Source of the DNA: Eukaryota sp. TZLM1-RC
Lineage: Eukaryota; Metamonada: BaSk clade
Length of the DNA stretch: 64,000 nucleotides
Assembly (NCBI GenBank): GCA_040285825.1
Contig: JAUPSS010000002.1
Location: 2,914,001-2,978,000 of the forward strand
Direction of reading: 5' to 3'
The position numbers and the translations under genes are program-made. Every line of letters starts with the position of its first letter. Positions within the stretch are counted from its first letter, which is position 1. Shown here one piece after another: positions 52,351 through 61,225 of this stretch. The notes beneath the pieces were generated by a model, which saw only the letters and a program-made list of their open reading frames with translations, ran no database searches and was not told the DNA's origin.

Positions 52351-53216
52351 CAGATGTGGATCATGTCCTTATGCAATTTTGTGAGAAGAATTGGGCCGCA
52401 GATTCAGATACCAATGATGAACCTACTGGTAGAAAGAAGGAAATGCTCAGAACGGCTATTGAACAGGCAAAATGTGCCCTTTCTGGTAGATCTGAAACTG
52501 AAATTGAAGTGGAAAACTTTGCTGGAGATGAAGACTTGAGGGTTTTGCTTACTCGAAATCAACTGGACTCACTATGTCAAACCCTATACGCTAGAACAAT
52601 GTCAGTTGTTGATGAGCTTTTGAGAGACTTGAAGCTCAAAGCGTCACAAATTGATGTAGTACAATTAGTTGGAGGGTCAAGTAGGATCCTTAAGGTTCAG
52701 GAGCTTTTGAACAAAAAGTTTCCATTAAAGGTGCGGCGTACTGTGAATCCAGACGAGTCGGTGGCTGCTGGGGCCAGTGTTCTGAGTTTGCACTTGCTTA
52801 ACGATGTGAACCCCCATAGTTTGGGTATAAGGGTGGTTTCTAAGTCACCAGTTTCTGAAGTTAATACAATGAGTGTCCTTATCCCACGGAACTCTCGTGT
52901 CCCAGGCCGGTTCTCTGGTACCTACCACACTATTCACGACAATCAAACAAGGATAAGTGTGGATGTTTATCAAGGCGAGGCATCAATTGTGTCACTCAAT
53001 CACTTGCTAGACAAGTTTACTATCACGGATCTTCCCAAATTGCCGGCAGGCAAAGCTAGTATTGAGGTATCAATGATTGTGGATTCCGATGGCATTCTCC
53101 ATGTAACTGCAACAGATCGGTCTTCTTCCTCAAACACAGACACCATCAAAATTGAAAAGATCAGAAACCAGTTCAACATTAGCAAGGGAGAGCTTGCTCC
53201 ATCAAAGCACAGTTAA
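51618..53216 (+). CDS. Hsp70 chaperone lacking the C-terminal lid
   Basis: 532 residues from the ATG at 51618. The ATPase domain is canonical: LGIDLGTTNTCVAV, AVITVPAYFEDSQRQATMAA, LINEPTAAALALKEED, VFDFGGGTFDVSIVKIE, VQLVGGSSRILKVQELL. The linker and beta domain follow (LLNDVNPHSLGIRVVSKSPV, DVYQGEASIVSLNHLL, GILHVTATDRSSSS). The protein then stops after SKGELAPSKHS, so the helical lid of about 100 residues found in DnaK and cytosolic Hsp70 (640-650 residues) is missing. No signal peptide and no EEVD or KDEL end, so the compartment is unclear. An earlier in-frame TTG at 51597 is not likely to be used. Confidence 0.92.
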   Translation: MSITLGIDLGTTNTCVAVHRQKRSPNGGMVYSTDVLTDRSSGQKLIPSMVAFHKGQESVGVQAKEGRKKNAVNTVFEAKRFIGRRYSDRVVQTATETTRYPFKITKDGVFSNNVAFEVTHQNQKIKLRPEEVAAKVLSYVRDYASHALGVPSITKAVITVPAYFEDSQRQATMAAARAAGFQEVRLINEPTAAALALKEEDPTTIGKRVLVFDFGGGTFDVSIVKIEREDVTVLGTHGATDLGGADVDHVLMQFCEKNWAADSDTNDEPTGRKKEMLRTAIEQAKCALSGRSETEIEVENFAGDEDLRVLLTRNQLDSLCQTLYARTMSVVDELLRDLKLKASQIDVVQLVGGSSRILKVQELLNKKFPLKVRRTVNPDESVAAGASVLSLHLLNDVNPHSLGIRVVSKSPVSEVNTMSVLIPRNSRVPGRFSGTYHTIHDNQTRISVDVYQGEASIVSLNHLLDKFTITDLPKLPAGKASIEVSMIVDSDGILHVTATDRSSSSNTDTIKIEKIRNQFNISKGELAPSKHS

Positions 53217-53883
53217 GAGTTGTACAGTCACCATTCAATGTGGATAAAAGTGCTTTGTTTCAATTTACGTGGGTTTTTGTACATGGAATTGTTTTTGTAC
53301 ATGCAACTATTTATATTTTATATTTATATTTTATATTTTATTCTAAATATAAGATCTTTTAAGAGTCAATGACACCTATATTATTTCGTAAATCAAGCCA
53401 ACCCAATTTGAGTGCTTTTGTTAATTGTGGGTTGTGCTTTTTTTAACCCAACTTGTGGGTTCTATTTTATGCAAAAAATACTTTTCCTAAGATTTTGACA
53501 TCCTATGCCCCTTCAATAAAACTGCCAATATCAAAGACTAGTTTGTTTTCCAAGATTATTTTCAACCAGGATAGTTTTTATTGATTTTTCTCAGATGTCA
53601 AGGTCTAACATAAAGAGTTGTAAATTTCTGTTCAAAACGTGTTAAAAATGCCTTTTGGGAAATTTTCTGAATCTTTAGCAATTAATTGTATTGATGTAGG
53701 GGAGGCAAATTTTGAGGATTCGGAGCTTTAGTTGTGTATTTGATGATTTTTGATTCCTTATTCGCTAAATTCATAAATTTTTTTAAAAAACGTGTAAAGT
53801 GTTATAGCGTTGCTTTTTAGTTATCTGCTATGATCGAAATGACAAGATTCTACAAAATAAATGTTGTGTTTACTTACCACCTC
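53217..53883. other. Centre of the Hsp70 palindrome
   Basis: Spacer between the convergent 3' ends of the two Hsp70 genes, unique and AT-rich. TTTTATATTTATATTTTATA repeats near 53310-53340. No gene seen. Confidence 0.55.
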
Positions 53884-55482
53884 TCACCTTTGATGTACAG
53901 GTTCTCTACGTTGCTCTCGGATAATGTACTGATCGCGAACTTTGCCAATCTTAATTGATGCTGAATTGCTCCTATCACGGGAATCTTTGGCAGTGACATG
54001 TAATATTCCATCCGAATCAATGATCATTGTTATTCTGATCATAGCTTCACCCTTAGGCAAAGGTGGTAGGTTTCGAATAATAAAAGTATCTAAAAAGGAG
54101 TTTAAAGAGATTATAGAGGCCTCACCTTGATACACATCTACCGTTATGGATGTTTGATAGTCAAATGCAGTCATATAAACGTCCTCAAATTTACACGGAA
54201 TCTTGGAGTTTCTGGGAATCAGAATGCTCATTGTGTTCTCTTCAGTGGTTGCAGAGCTAGAAACGACTTTGATTCCTAGTGAATGAGGATTCACGTCAAA
54301 CAGTATGTGCTTATGACAGACAGCAGATCCCACAGCTACTGCCTCATCAGGGTTCATGGTTTGTCTAACTTTCCCTTTGAATTTAGAGTTAAGAAGCTCT
54401 TGAATTTTGGTAAGGCGAGAGCTTCCCCCAACAAGCTGTACTATATCAATGTCCTTTGGTTGTAGTTTGGTGTTTACGAGCAGTTCATCAACTATTGAAA
54501 TGCATCTCGAATAAAGCGTCTGGCATAAACTGTTGAGCTGGTCTCTTGTGAAAACAATCTCCAAGTCCTGACCATCTGCATAGCAGTCAACTTCTATTTC
54601 AACTTCATCTCTTCCCATGAGAGATTCTTTTGCACGCTGTACTTCAACTCGTAACATTTCCTTCTTCTTCTCAGTAGGTTGTTTGTTAGTAGAGCTATCC
54701 ACGGCAAAGTTTTTGATACAGTGTTCCATGATTTTGTAGTCAATGTCACCTCCCCCGAGGTCTGTAGCTCCGTGAGTTCCCAAGACTGTGACGTGTTCCC
54801 TCTCAATTTTCACAATGGAAACATCGAACGTTCCACCTCCAAAGTCAAACACTAAAACACGTTTACCAATTGTCGTTGGATCTTCCTCCTTCAGCGCTAA
54901 TGCAGCAGACGTGGCCTCATTGAGCAAGCGAACCTCTTGGAAACCAGCAGCTCTGGCAGCAGCCATTGTTGCTTGGCGTTGAGAGTCCTCAAAATATGCG
55001 GGAACAGTGATGACGGCCTTGGTGATTGATGGAACACCTAGAGCATGACTTGCATAGTCACGAACATAAGAGAGCACTTTTGCAGCAACTTCTTCTGGTC
55101 TCAATTTGATTTTTTGGTTTTGATGGGTTACTTCAAAGGCCACATTGTTGGAAAACACTCCATCTTTAGTGATCTTGAAAGGATATCTGGTGGATTCAGT
55201 GGCTGCCTGAACGATTGGATCCGAGTAACGTCTGCCAATAAACCTTTTTGCTTCAAAAATAGTGTTTGTGGCATTCTTCTTGCGACCTTCCTTAGCTTGA
55301 ACTCCAACAAGCTCTTGTCCTTTGTCTAATGCCACCATTGATGGAATTAGTTTCTGTCCGGTCATAAAGTCTGTCAAAACTTCTGTTGAGAAAAACAATT
55401 CTCCATTAGGTGAACGCTTCTGCCGATGAACAGCTACACACGTGTTGGTTGTACCCAAGTCTATTCCCAGTGTTATGGACAT
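53884..55482 (-). CDS. Hsp70 chaperone lacking the C-terminal lid, second copy
   Basis: 532 residues, ATG at 55482. Residues 1 to about 230 are almost identical to the gene at 51618; after GTHGATDLGG the two diverge strongly (GDIDYKIMEHCIKNFAVDSS against ADVDHVLMQFCEKNWAADSD), including the substrate-binding part. VFDFGGGTFDVSIVKIE and VQLVGGSSRLTKIQELL are intact. One change in a conserved loop: LLNEATSAALALKEED, where nearly all Hsp70s have NEPTAAA. It also lacks the lid and ends IREQRREPVHQR. Divergent from the 944-residue pseudo-Hsp70. Confidence 0.92.
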   Translation of the reverse strand: MSITLGIDLGTTNTCVAVHRQKRSPNGELFFSTEVLTDFMTGQKLIPSMVALDKGQELVGVQAKEGRKKNATNTIFEAKRFIGRRYSDPIVQAATESTRYPFKITKDGVFSNNVAFEVTHQNQKIKLRPEEVAAKVLSYVRDYASHALGVPSITKAVITVPAYFEDSQRQATMAAARAAGFQEVRLLNEATSAALALKEEDPTTIGKRVLVFDFGGGTFDVSIVKIEREHVTVLGTHGATDLGGGDIDYKIMEHCIKNFAVDSSTNKQPTEKKKEMLRVEVQRAKESLMGRDEVEIEVDCYADGQDLEIVFTRDQLNSLCQTLYSRCISIVDELLVNTKLQPKDIDIVQLVGGSSRLTKIQELLNSKFKGKVRQTMNPDEAVAVGSAVCHKHILFDVNPHSLGIKVVSSSATTEENTMSILIPRNSKIPCKFEDVYMTAFDYQTSITVDVYQGEASIISLNSFLDTFIIRNLPPLPKGEAMIRITMIIDSDGILHVTAKDSRDRSNSASIKIGKVRDQYIIREQRREPVHQR

Positions 55483-56543
55483 GGAAACAAGCAAGATGAC
55501 CAACTGTTAAATTTTACGATATCACCAAAAAGAGATCACCACATTTAGGTATCATCAATGTTACTCCTCTCCATAGACATTGGTGCTAGTGCCATTACTT
55601 TGGCATTGCAACATGACAATCAGCTCAAGGTTCTCCAACTCAAAAATGGACAGAATTTCCTTTCAAATTTGCTAGTTCATGATTGTGGAGAAACGTTTAT
55701 GGGACAAGATGCTGAAAGGAAGGTAGCAAAGCATGCAACCAACTCCTTCTTTGCTGTTACCCATCTGATCGATGGTGTTCTCCCTCCAAATTCTACGTTA
55801 GCCAACAATGTCACTGTTAAAGACAATAAGTTCTGCTTTACGATCACCTCAGCTGACGAATGCAAGACCTTTTCATCATCACATCAGGAAATGCTCAACC
55901 TTGTTGTTAGTCACATCAAGGATGAATTGATCGCTTTATTACAAAGTTCTACGTTCAGAATCAGAATTGTTCTTCCCAAGGCTCTTGATCAGCACAAGAA
56001 GATGTTGGAAACGGCTTTTAGCGAAAACAAACTGCCCGTGGAATGTTTCGTCCCCACAACACTTGCCCTGATTCACTCATTTATGTACAAATCATTAGAT
56101 AGTTCTAGAGAAGAGACAGTCGCCATTATTGACGTAGGTGAAGCAGTGACCAACTTGGTGGTGTTCCAACATAAAAAAGGACAGTTCAAAGTGTTGGTTG
56201 AGCATGAATTTTGGTTTGGAGGAAGGAACATTGATGAGAAAATCTACGATTATTGCATGGGTAACGTTCCTGAACAAATGAAGGACCAACTGACTGAGAA
56301 ATCCAAGGTTAAACTTTGGAAAGCTTGCTCCAAAGTAAAAACGTTATGTTACCTTGAAGAAATTGTAGTAGATGACTTAATTCGAGGTTACGACCTTGAT
56401 CTACCATTTTCTTGGGAAAATATGGGAAACTTGATCAAGGATTTGCTCAAAAAGTTTCGTTCTGAATTAGTAGTTGTCTTTCAATCAATACAAACAAGGG
56501 GAATTTGCATTGACAAGGTCGTTCCCACTGGTAGACTTGTCCA
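54750..56543. repeat. Inverted repeat arm 2 (about 1.79 kb, near identical)
   Basis: Partner of 50563-52350. The border in the Hsp70 gene is at CTCCCCCGAGGTC (54750) and in the pseudo-Hsp70 gene just after GGTAGACTTGTCCA (56543). Contains a 6-nt insertion relative to arm 1. Confidence 0.88.
55483..55557. promoter_or_regulatory. 75-bp bidirectional promoter of the Hsp70 pair, copy 2
   Basis: Inverted copy of 51543-51617, identical over the 54 bp next to the pseudo-Hsp70 start; differences near the Hsp70 start are few. Drives the genes at 53884-55482 and 55558-58392. Confidence 0.7.
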
Positions 56544-58392
56544 CTTTAGAGCTGTTTATGATACTGTGAAGGAAGCTGCTGGTGGTCTTAATCTTTCTAC
56601 TACCCTTGATACGTCTAATGATGTAGCATGTGGTGGATTGCTGTTCACTAAAGGTCGAAAAGTTGCTTATTCACGACGCTCAATGTTGCTTGAACTACCA
56701 AACAACACCGAAGTGGAGAACCATGGAGAGATTTCTGTAGAGACCAACTGCAGCTCTAATGTCACCCAACTATCAAATTCACCCAAGGTGGAAAGTGACA
56801 CTGACAGCGATATCATCGATGTAAACAAAAAACAAAAGAACTCTGGAAATGGTTTACATCAATCTGCCACTGAATGTTGTTTAGAAACAGTTGATAAAAA
56901 GCAAGATTCTACAACAACCAAAGCAAGTAGTAATAAGATTGGAGCGACTCACACCACAGAAAAACAGCTGTACCCTAATCAGAGCACTCAATGTTCCCCC
57001 GATCTGCTTTCAAAACCAACAAAGACTAAAACAAATTATAATTGTACTGAAAATCGTTTAGAGGTGTGCCAAACGGTACACATTGAACATTGTGTGCAAG
57101 AGCTTCCGAGAGAGAAAGTACATTTGGAGCAAAAACTTGCAGCGATGTCAACTGATCTATCCAAGCTCCTAGAAGAAAATACACTGTTGACACAGCAGTT
57201 GAAGGAAAAGGATAGCTTCGCTCATAATATGGGGTTAGTTATTGAATGCTTGAATGAAGAGACACAAGCTCTTAAAATCCATAAGGACAAAGCATTTATT
57301 GAACTTGAAAAAGTACGGCAAGAACACAGGAAGATGAAACAAGCAAACGAACGATTGCTACAAAAGGTTTTGGTCAAAGATCAGGAAATTTCTCATTTAA
57401 AAGAACAGAATCAAGAACTGAAGTGGCAGTTGAACAAACAGGCTTATTCACACGAAATACAACCTCGACTTGAACGAAAAAACAACAAGTTGAATGATGA
57501 ATCAACAACACTGAAGCACCAACTAGTGGTCAGCGCACAAGTTGATTCAAAACCTGGACTTGCTACTGATGAGCAAAGGACTTTACGAAATCAAGCTTTG
57601 GTACACCACAATGAACACTTCACTGATGAACACCAGTCTAGTCTTGCTTTAAAGGATGTCAAAGGTAAAGGGCTGGCAAGTGATCATATTAAATCAACAT
57701 TGAGGAATCATGTGGGTATTTTGAGTGAAACATGCTCACGTGCTAAGGGACACATTTCATTACACAAGAGTGGCAGCTGCTGCATAGTAGACTATTTAGA
57801 AGTACTGTCACAAAGCGTGTCAGCAATTGAACACTGTTTGAATGGAGACTTGAATGTAACCTCTTTGATGAAAGGAACACAACAAACATCAGAAAACGAA
57901 CTATCCCCCCCAATGGTGACGAAAGCATCCATTGAGCGTGCGACAGTCCCCAAACACAATATCTTGTCTGAAATGACAGTCGCAATACGCTTAATCAATA
58001 CCAATTTTGATTGGACTCTGTATGATTTTGTTGTAAGTTTAGAAGGTCCATGTGTACGACCATTCAATTATAAGTTTACATTCCCAGATCAGCTTGTGCA
58101 TACCTTTGATATATGTCAAGTAATATCAACTGAATTACCCTCAAACGGTAACCTTTACATTGGCGATTGCTTCGTAGTACTCTCTATTAAGAGTGAAAGA
58201 TCTAACATCGTTGGCAAAATTCCTTTGCAAAGTCTATGGGCAGCAAGGATTCAATATTTTACTTTTACAGACCCATCAATTCCAAAAATACATGTCACTC
58301 TCAGTTCCAATTGTGATCTAAAAAGTTATTTCTGTCAAATCCGTGGTGAGTGCAGTAGGAGACATCAATCTTATAGACGGAAATTTGTGTAA
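55558..58392 (+). CDS. Diverged Hsp70-like protein with coiled coil and C-terminal beta-rich domain
   Basis: 944 residues, intronless. Residues 1 to about 330 are almost identical to the CaaX-tailed protein at 50190-51542, with the same altered nucleotide loops; a 2-residue insertion (TFSSSHQEML) is the main difference. After VPTGRLVH the sequences diverge. A polar linker (about 385-510) is followed by a coiled coil at about 515-640 (REKVHLEQKLAAMSTDLSKL, LEKVRQEHRKMKQANERLLQ, VLVKDQEISHLKEQNQELKW). The last 160 residues look beta-rich (MTVAIRLINTNFDWTLYDFV, NGNLYIGDCFVVLSIKSERS, GKIPLQSLWAARIQYFTF) and are unassigned. No CaaX. The fusion suggests a scaffold-like co-chaperone, which is inference. 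Confidence 0.8.
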   Translation: MLLLSIDIGASAITLALQHDNQLKVLQLKNGQNFLSNLLVHDCGETFMGQDAERKVAKHATNSFFAVTHLIDGVLPPNSTLANNVTVKDNKFCFTITSADECKTFSSSHQEMLNLVVSHIKDELIALLQSSTFRIRIVLPKALDQHKKMLETAFSENKLPVECFVPTTLALIHSFMYKSLDSSREETVAIIDVGEAVTNLVVFQHKKGQFKVLVEHEFWFGGRNIDEKIYDYCMGNVPEQMKDQLTEKSKVKLWKACSKVKTLCYLEEIVVDDLIRGYDLDLPFSWENMGNLIKDLLKKFRSELVVVFQSIQTRGICIDKVVPTGRLVHFRAVYDTVKEAAGGLNLSTTLDTSNDVACGGLLFTKGRKVAYSRRSMLLELPNNTEVENHGEISVETNCSSNVTQLSNSPKVESDTDSDIIDVNKKQKNSGNGLHQSATECCLETVDKKQDSTTTKASSNKIGATHTTEKQLYPNQSTQCSPDLLSKPTKTKTNYNCTENRLEVCQTVHIEHCVQELPREKVHLEQKLAAMSTDLSKLLEENTLLTQQLKEKDSFAHNMGLVIECLNEETQALKIHKDKAFIELEKVRQEHRKMKQANERLLQKVLVKDQEISHLKEQNQELKWQLNKQAYSHEIQPRLERKNNKLNDESTTLKHQLVVSAQVDSKPGLATDEQRTLRNQALVHHNEHFTDEHQSSLALKDVKGKGLASDHIKSTLRNHVGILSETCSRAKGHISLHKSGSCCIVDYLEVLSQSVSAIEHCLNGDLNVTSLMKGTQQTSENELSPPMVTKASIERATVPKHNILSEMTVAIRLINTNFDWTLYDFVVSLEGPCVRPFNYKFTFPDQLVHTFDICQVISTELPSNGNLYIGDCFVVLSIKSERSNIVGKIPLQSLWAARIQYFTFTDPSIPKIHVTLSSNCDLKSYFCQIRGECSRRHQSYRRKFV

Positions 58393-59098
58393 GTAGAGCT
58401 GTCATGATGTGAATAAAGTATTCGGGTCAATTTGACAATCTTTTACACCACATTTGGCTCATGGATGTGACTATCTTTGCACACACAAAATTTTCAAATT
58501 AAGCTCACCCTAAATGTTCTTAAACAATGATTGATGGACAAGCCATGAATTTAATTTTAGGACAATGTCCAACCAGCATCATTTTTTGAACCACACAGTT
58601 GTTTCAAATTTGATGCAATCAATACAGGAATTAGTAAGGTGTGCAAGAATTAATTATAATTATCAGCTTTCTGTAGCAACTTTCGGTAGCAGCTGATTGA
58701 ATGCTTGTATACAATGAATTATGTGTTGCAGAGAATTACTTTATAAAATGTATTTCAAATCAAACTTCTTGTATCCAAGCCAGGTGATGTCACCATTATT
58801 ATTAAAGTATCAGCAAAGTCGTCAACTATTGTATGGTTTTAACTGATAATGTTATGATTTCTGACTTTCTGAAATTTGTTCTAAATTGAACAAGAAGGTA
58901 ACCAAAGTTAAAGAAATTATCTCGTATGATAGGTCGAAATTAAATGTCTTCGCTGAAAAACAAAATCTAGATTATATTCAAAGTAAAAGTTTACAATATA
59001 GTTCAAATAATCTAACCCCACAATAACTAACCAAAATCATTCACTACCAGAACAACAACAAATTATTATTATTTTAATTAATTTTTAATTAATTTTTT
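58393..59098. other. Intergenic between convergent genes
   Basis: AT-rich, stops in all frames, ending in TAATTAATTTTTAATTAATT next to the striatin stop. No gene or RNA seen. Confidence 0.5.
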
Positions 59099-60952
59099 CT
59101 ACAAACTAAATATCCTCACAGAGCAATCATTACCAGCTGTTACAATCAATGATGCACTAGAATGACAAGAGATACCCCAAATACCAGCATCGCAACTACT
59201 TACATGATGAGAGGCAACATTACCAATCATTTTACTATCCAAACCAGTCAACCTCAGTGTACAATCATGACCAGCAGAAACAATAATAGATGGGTTAGCG
59301 TTGAGAAACCCTACATCAGAGCAGGTGACAGAATGAACCTGTTTCACCCACACCACCTTAGGACCTCTTGCATCAATGAGAGCAACACTTCCATCTGACA
59401 GAGATGCAGCAAGAAGACACGTCTTAGGATGTGCTGTAAGTGAAGTTACTGTGACATCTGGTGATGAAACGGGAATTTCAACCGAATAAGTGACTTCTAA
59501 TTTGCTTAAATCAATTAAATAAACCATATTTCTACATGCTACTGATAATAAGTGAATATAAAATGGCATAAACGAGAGACATCCAAGACCAGGCTCAATA
59601 TTGACAACAGAAATGCCCTCCGACTGATCAACGTTATCTACAGTAGCTTCATCGGAAACTGATTCAGAACTGCCAGTCAACTTCGACAAGTCCATGATTG
59701 CCACACTACCGTCACTTCCACAGCTAGCTACAATATCATCATGGCACGGATGAACAGCCACATGCCATGCTGCATCTGCGTGCTGAAAGATCTTTGCTTG
59801 GTGGTAAGGAAGCTTATCACCACTGTTAGGGTAAGGTTCTAAAGTATTAGAAAGGTCATAAAGGTGAATTGACCCATCAAGACTACCAGAAATCACTCTA
59901 GTTTCCTTTCTATTAGCAAAAGTTGCAGTTAAACAAGGTGATTCTGAACCCCTTAATATCGCCACAGGTTTAAAATTATTAGTGGATGTAGGCAAAGCCA
60001 CTGAAGCTGACCAGATTTGGATTAAACCATCCTCACCACAAGACAAAAACACGTTGGAACTTGGTGAGAAAGAGACACATCGTACGGGGGACAGGTGGCC
60101 TTTAAGCGAGGAAACGCAATGAAAAAGAGAATAATCTTGTTCAAAGTCCAGTGAAATTTCCAAATCATCAAGTAGGGATATCACATCATCCAGTTGAGAT
60201 GATGACGAAGCTAGTGACGTGGTTTCGGACCCTGATGAGCTGTCAGAGCTGGAAATAGAAACACTGTTGGCGGATGACACATTGACAGGAAAAGAAGTGA
60301 CATCATTAGAGATGCCTTCCTCAAACGACATGTGGTCTACTGGAGTTGAGTAGACAGAAGGAGAATGTGATTCATTAGAGTTGGCAGGAGATGAGGTGGT
60401 AGAGGGAGCTTTTACAAGAGGAGATGAAGGGTCCTGCAGAGGGATGGCTGTGGTGTTGGGGGAGGAAGAGAGGCGGTCACATATGGCAGACCGGTGAGCA
60501 GGGGAGAGACCAAGAGCATGGACGATGGTAGAGACAGCAGACCTGGCAGAGTCAGAAGGGTCCGCCACGAGGAGGCGAAGGACGTCAATAAGAGAGCAGT
60601 TGAGCGAAGGGAAGAGTGAGATTAACTCACGATCAGAAGATGGAATGGCTTGGGGAGTCGCATGGTGAGTAGATTTAGGCATTGTGAGCTCAATAGAAGC
60701 CCGCTGGTTAACCAAAAGCTCCGCATATTGTTGTCGTTCTTGTTGAAGTGTGGATTCAAGCGCTTTAATGTCTCGAACCAGAAGACTGTTAGCCTGGTTG
60801 GCTTTTTCAAGAGCTTGTTGCAGTGTAGAGGCTGTATCTTTGGCATGTTTTTGTTGAGTATCAAAGTCGGCACGTTCTCGTTCTATATTACGAAGTTCAA
60901 GCTGAAGGACTGCTAAAGCTGCAGCGGCACTCAACGGAGCATTTGAGGGCAT
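59099..60952 (-). CDS. Striatin-like protein (coiled coil plus WD40 propeller)
   Basis: Scaffold of the STRIPAK phosphatase-kinase complex, in which striatins bind PP2A. 617 residues. The N-terminal coiled coil (LELRNIERERADFDTQQKHA ... LVRDIKALESTLQQERQQYA) closely matches the striatin motif (L-x(4)-E-x(2)-RAxxExE... LVRRIKMLEYALKQER). A long Ser-rich linker (about 130-275) precedes six or seven WD40 repeats from about 283 to the end: SSLKGHLSPVRCVSFSPSSN, GEDGLIQIWS, GSLDGSIHLYDL, HADAAWHVAVHP, GSDGSVAIMDL, GNDCSVRIFSL. The repeat arrangement also follows striatin rather than ATG16. ATG at 60952. Confidence 0.85.
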   Translation of the reverse strand: MPSNAPLSAAAALAVLQLELRNIERERADFDTQQKHAKDTASTLQQALEKANQANSLLVRDIKALESTLQQERQQYAELLVNQRASIELTMPKSTHHATPQAIPSSDRELISLFPSLNCSLIDVLRLLVADPSDSARSAVSTIVHALGLSPAHRSAICDRLSSSPNTTAIPLQDPSSPLVKAPSTTSSPANSNESHSPSVYSTPVDHMSFEEGISNDVTSFPVNVSSANSVSISSSDSSSGSETTSLASSSSQLDDVISLLDDLEISLDFEQDYSLFHCVSSLKGHLSPVRCVSFSPSSNVFLSCGEDGLIQIWSASVALPTSTNNFKPVAILRGSESPCLTATFANRKETRVISGSLDGSIHLYDLSNTLEPYPNSGDKLPYHQAKIFQHADAAWHVAVHPCHDDIVASCGSDGSVAIMDLSKLTGSSESVSDEATVDNVDQSEGISVVNIEPGLGCLSFMPFYIHLLSVACRNMVYLIDLSKLEVTYSVEIPVSSPDVTVTSLTAHPKTCLLAASLSDGSVALIDARGPKVVWVKQVHSVTCSDVGFLNANPSIIVSAGHDCTLRLTGLDSKMIGNVASHHVSSCDAGIWGISCHSSASLIVTAGNDCSVRIFSL

Positions 60953-61084
60953 ATGCTAGAAATTGTTGGTGCGTTTTTCTTGATTCAAATTTCTTGAACT
61001 GTGGTTAATTTTTATGTTGAATACAATTCCCCCAAACATTCCCCAAACAATATGCTATTGTGGATATAATCCCACTGCCCAACC

Positions 61085-61225
61085 TTTGTTTAAGTCTCTT
61101 TCATCATTTCTGATGCTTTGCTTTTTATTTGGATCTGACTATGAGAAAGTTGGAGCTAGTGTTTTTGTTTTGGAAGAGAAGGATTTTTTAGATGTTGATT
61201 TATAGGTTTTTGATAAAAAAATTAA
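61085..61225 (+). mobile_element. Non-LTR retrotransposon tail, family B
   Basis: Only the last codons and the 3' end remain: LMLCFLFGSDYEKVGASVFV, LEEKDFLDVDL-stop, then TTTATAGGTTTTTGATAAAA. Same ending as at 26087 and 28867. Confidence 0.75.
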
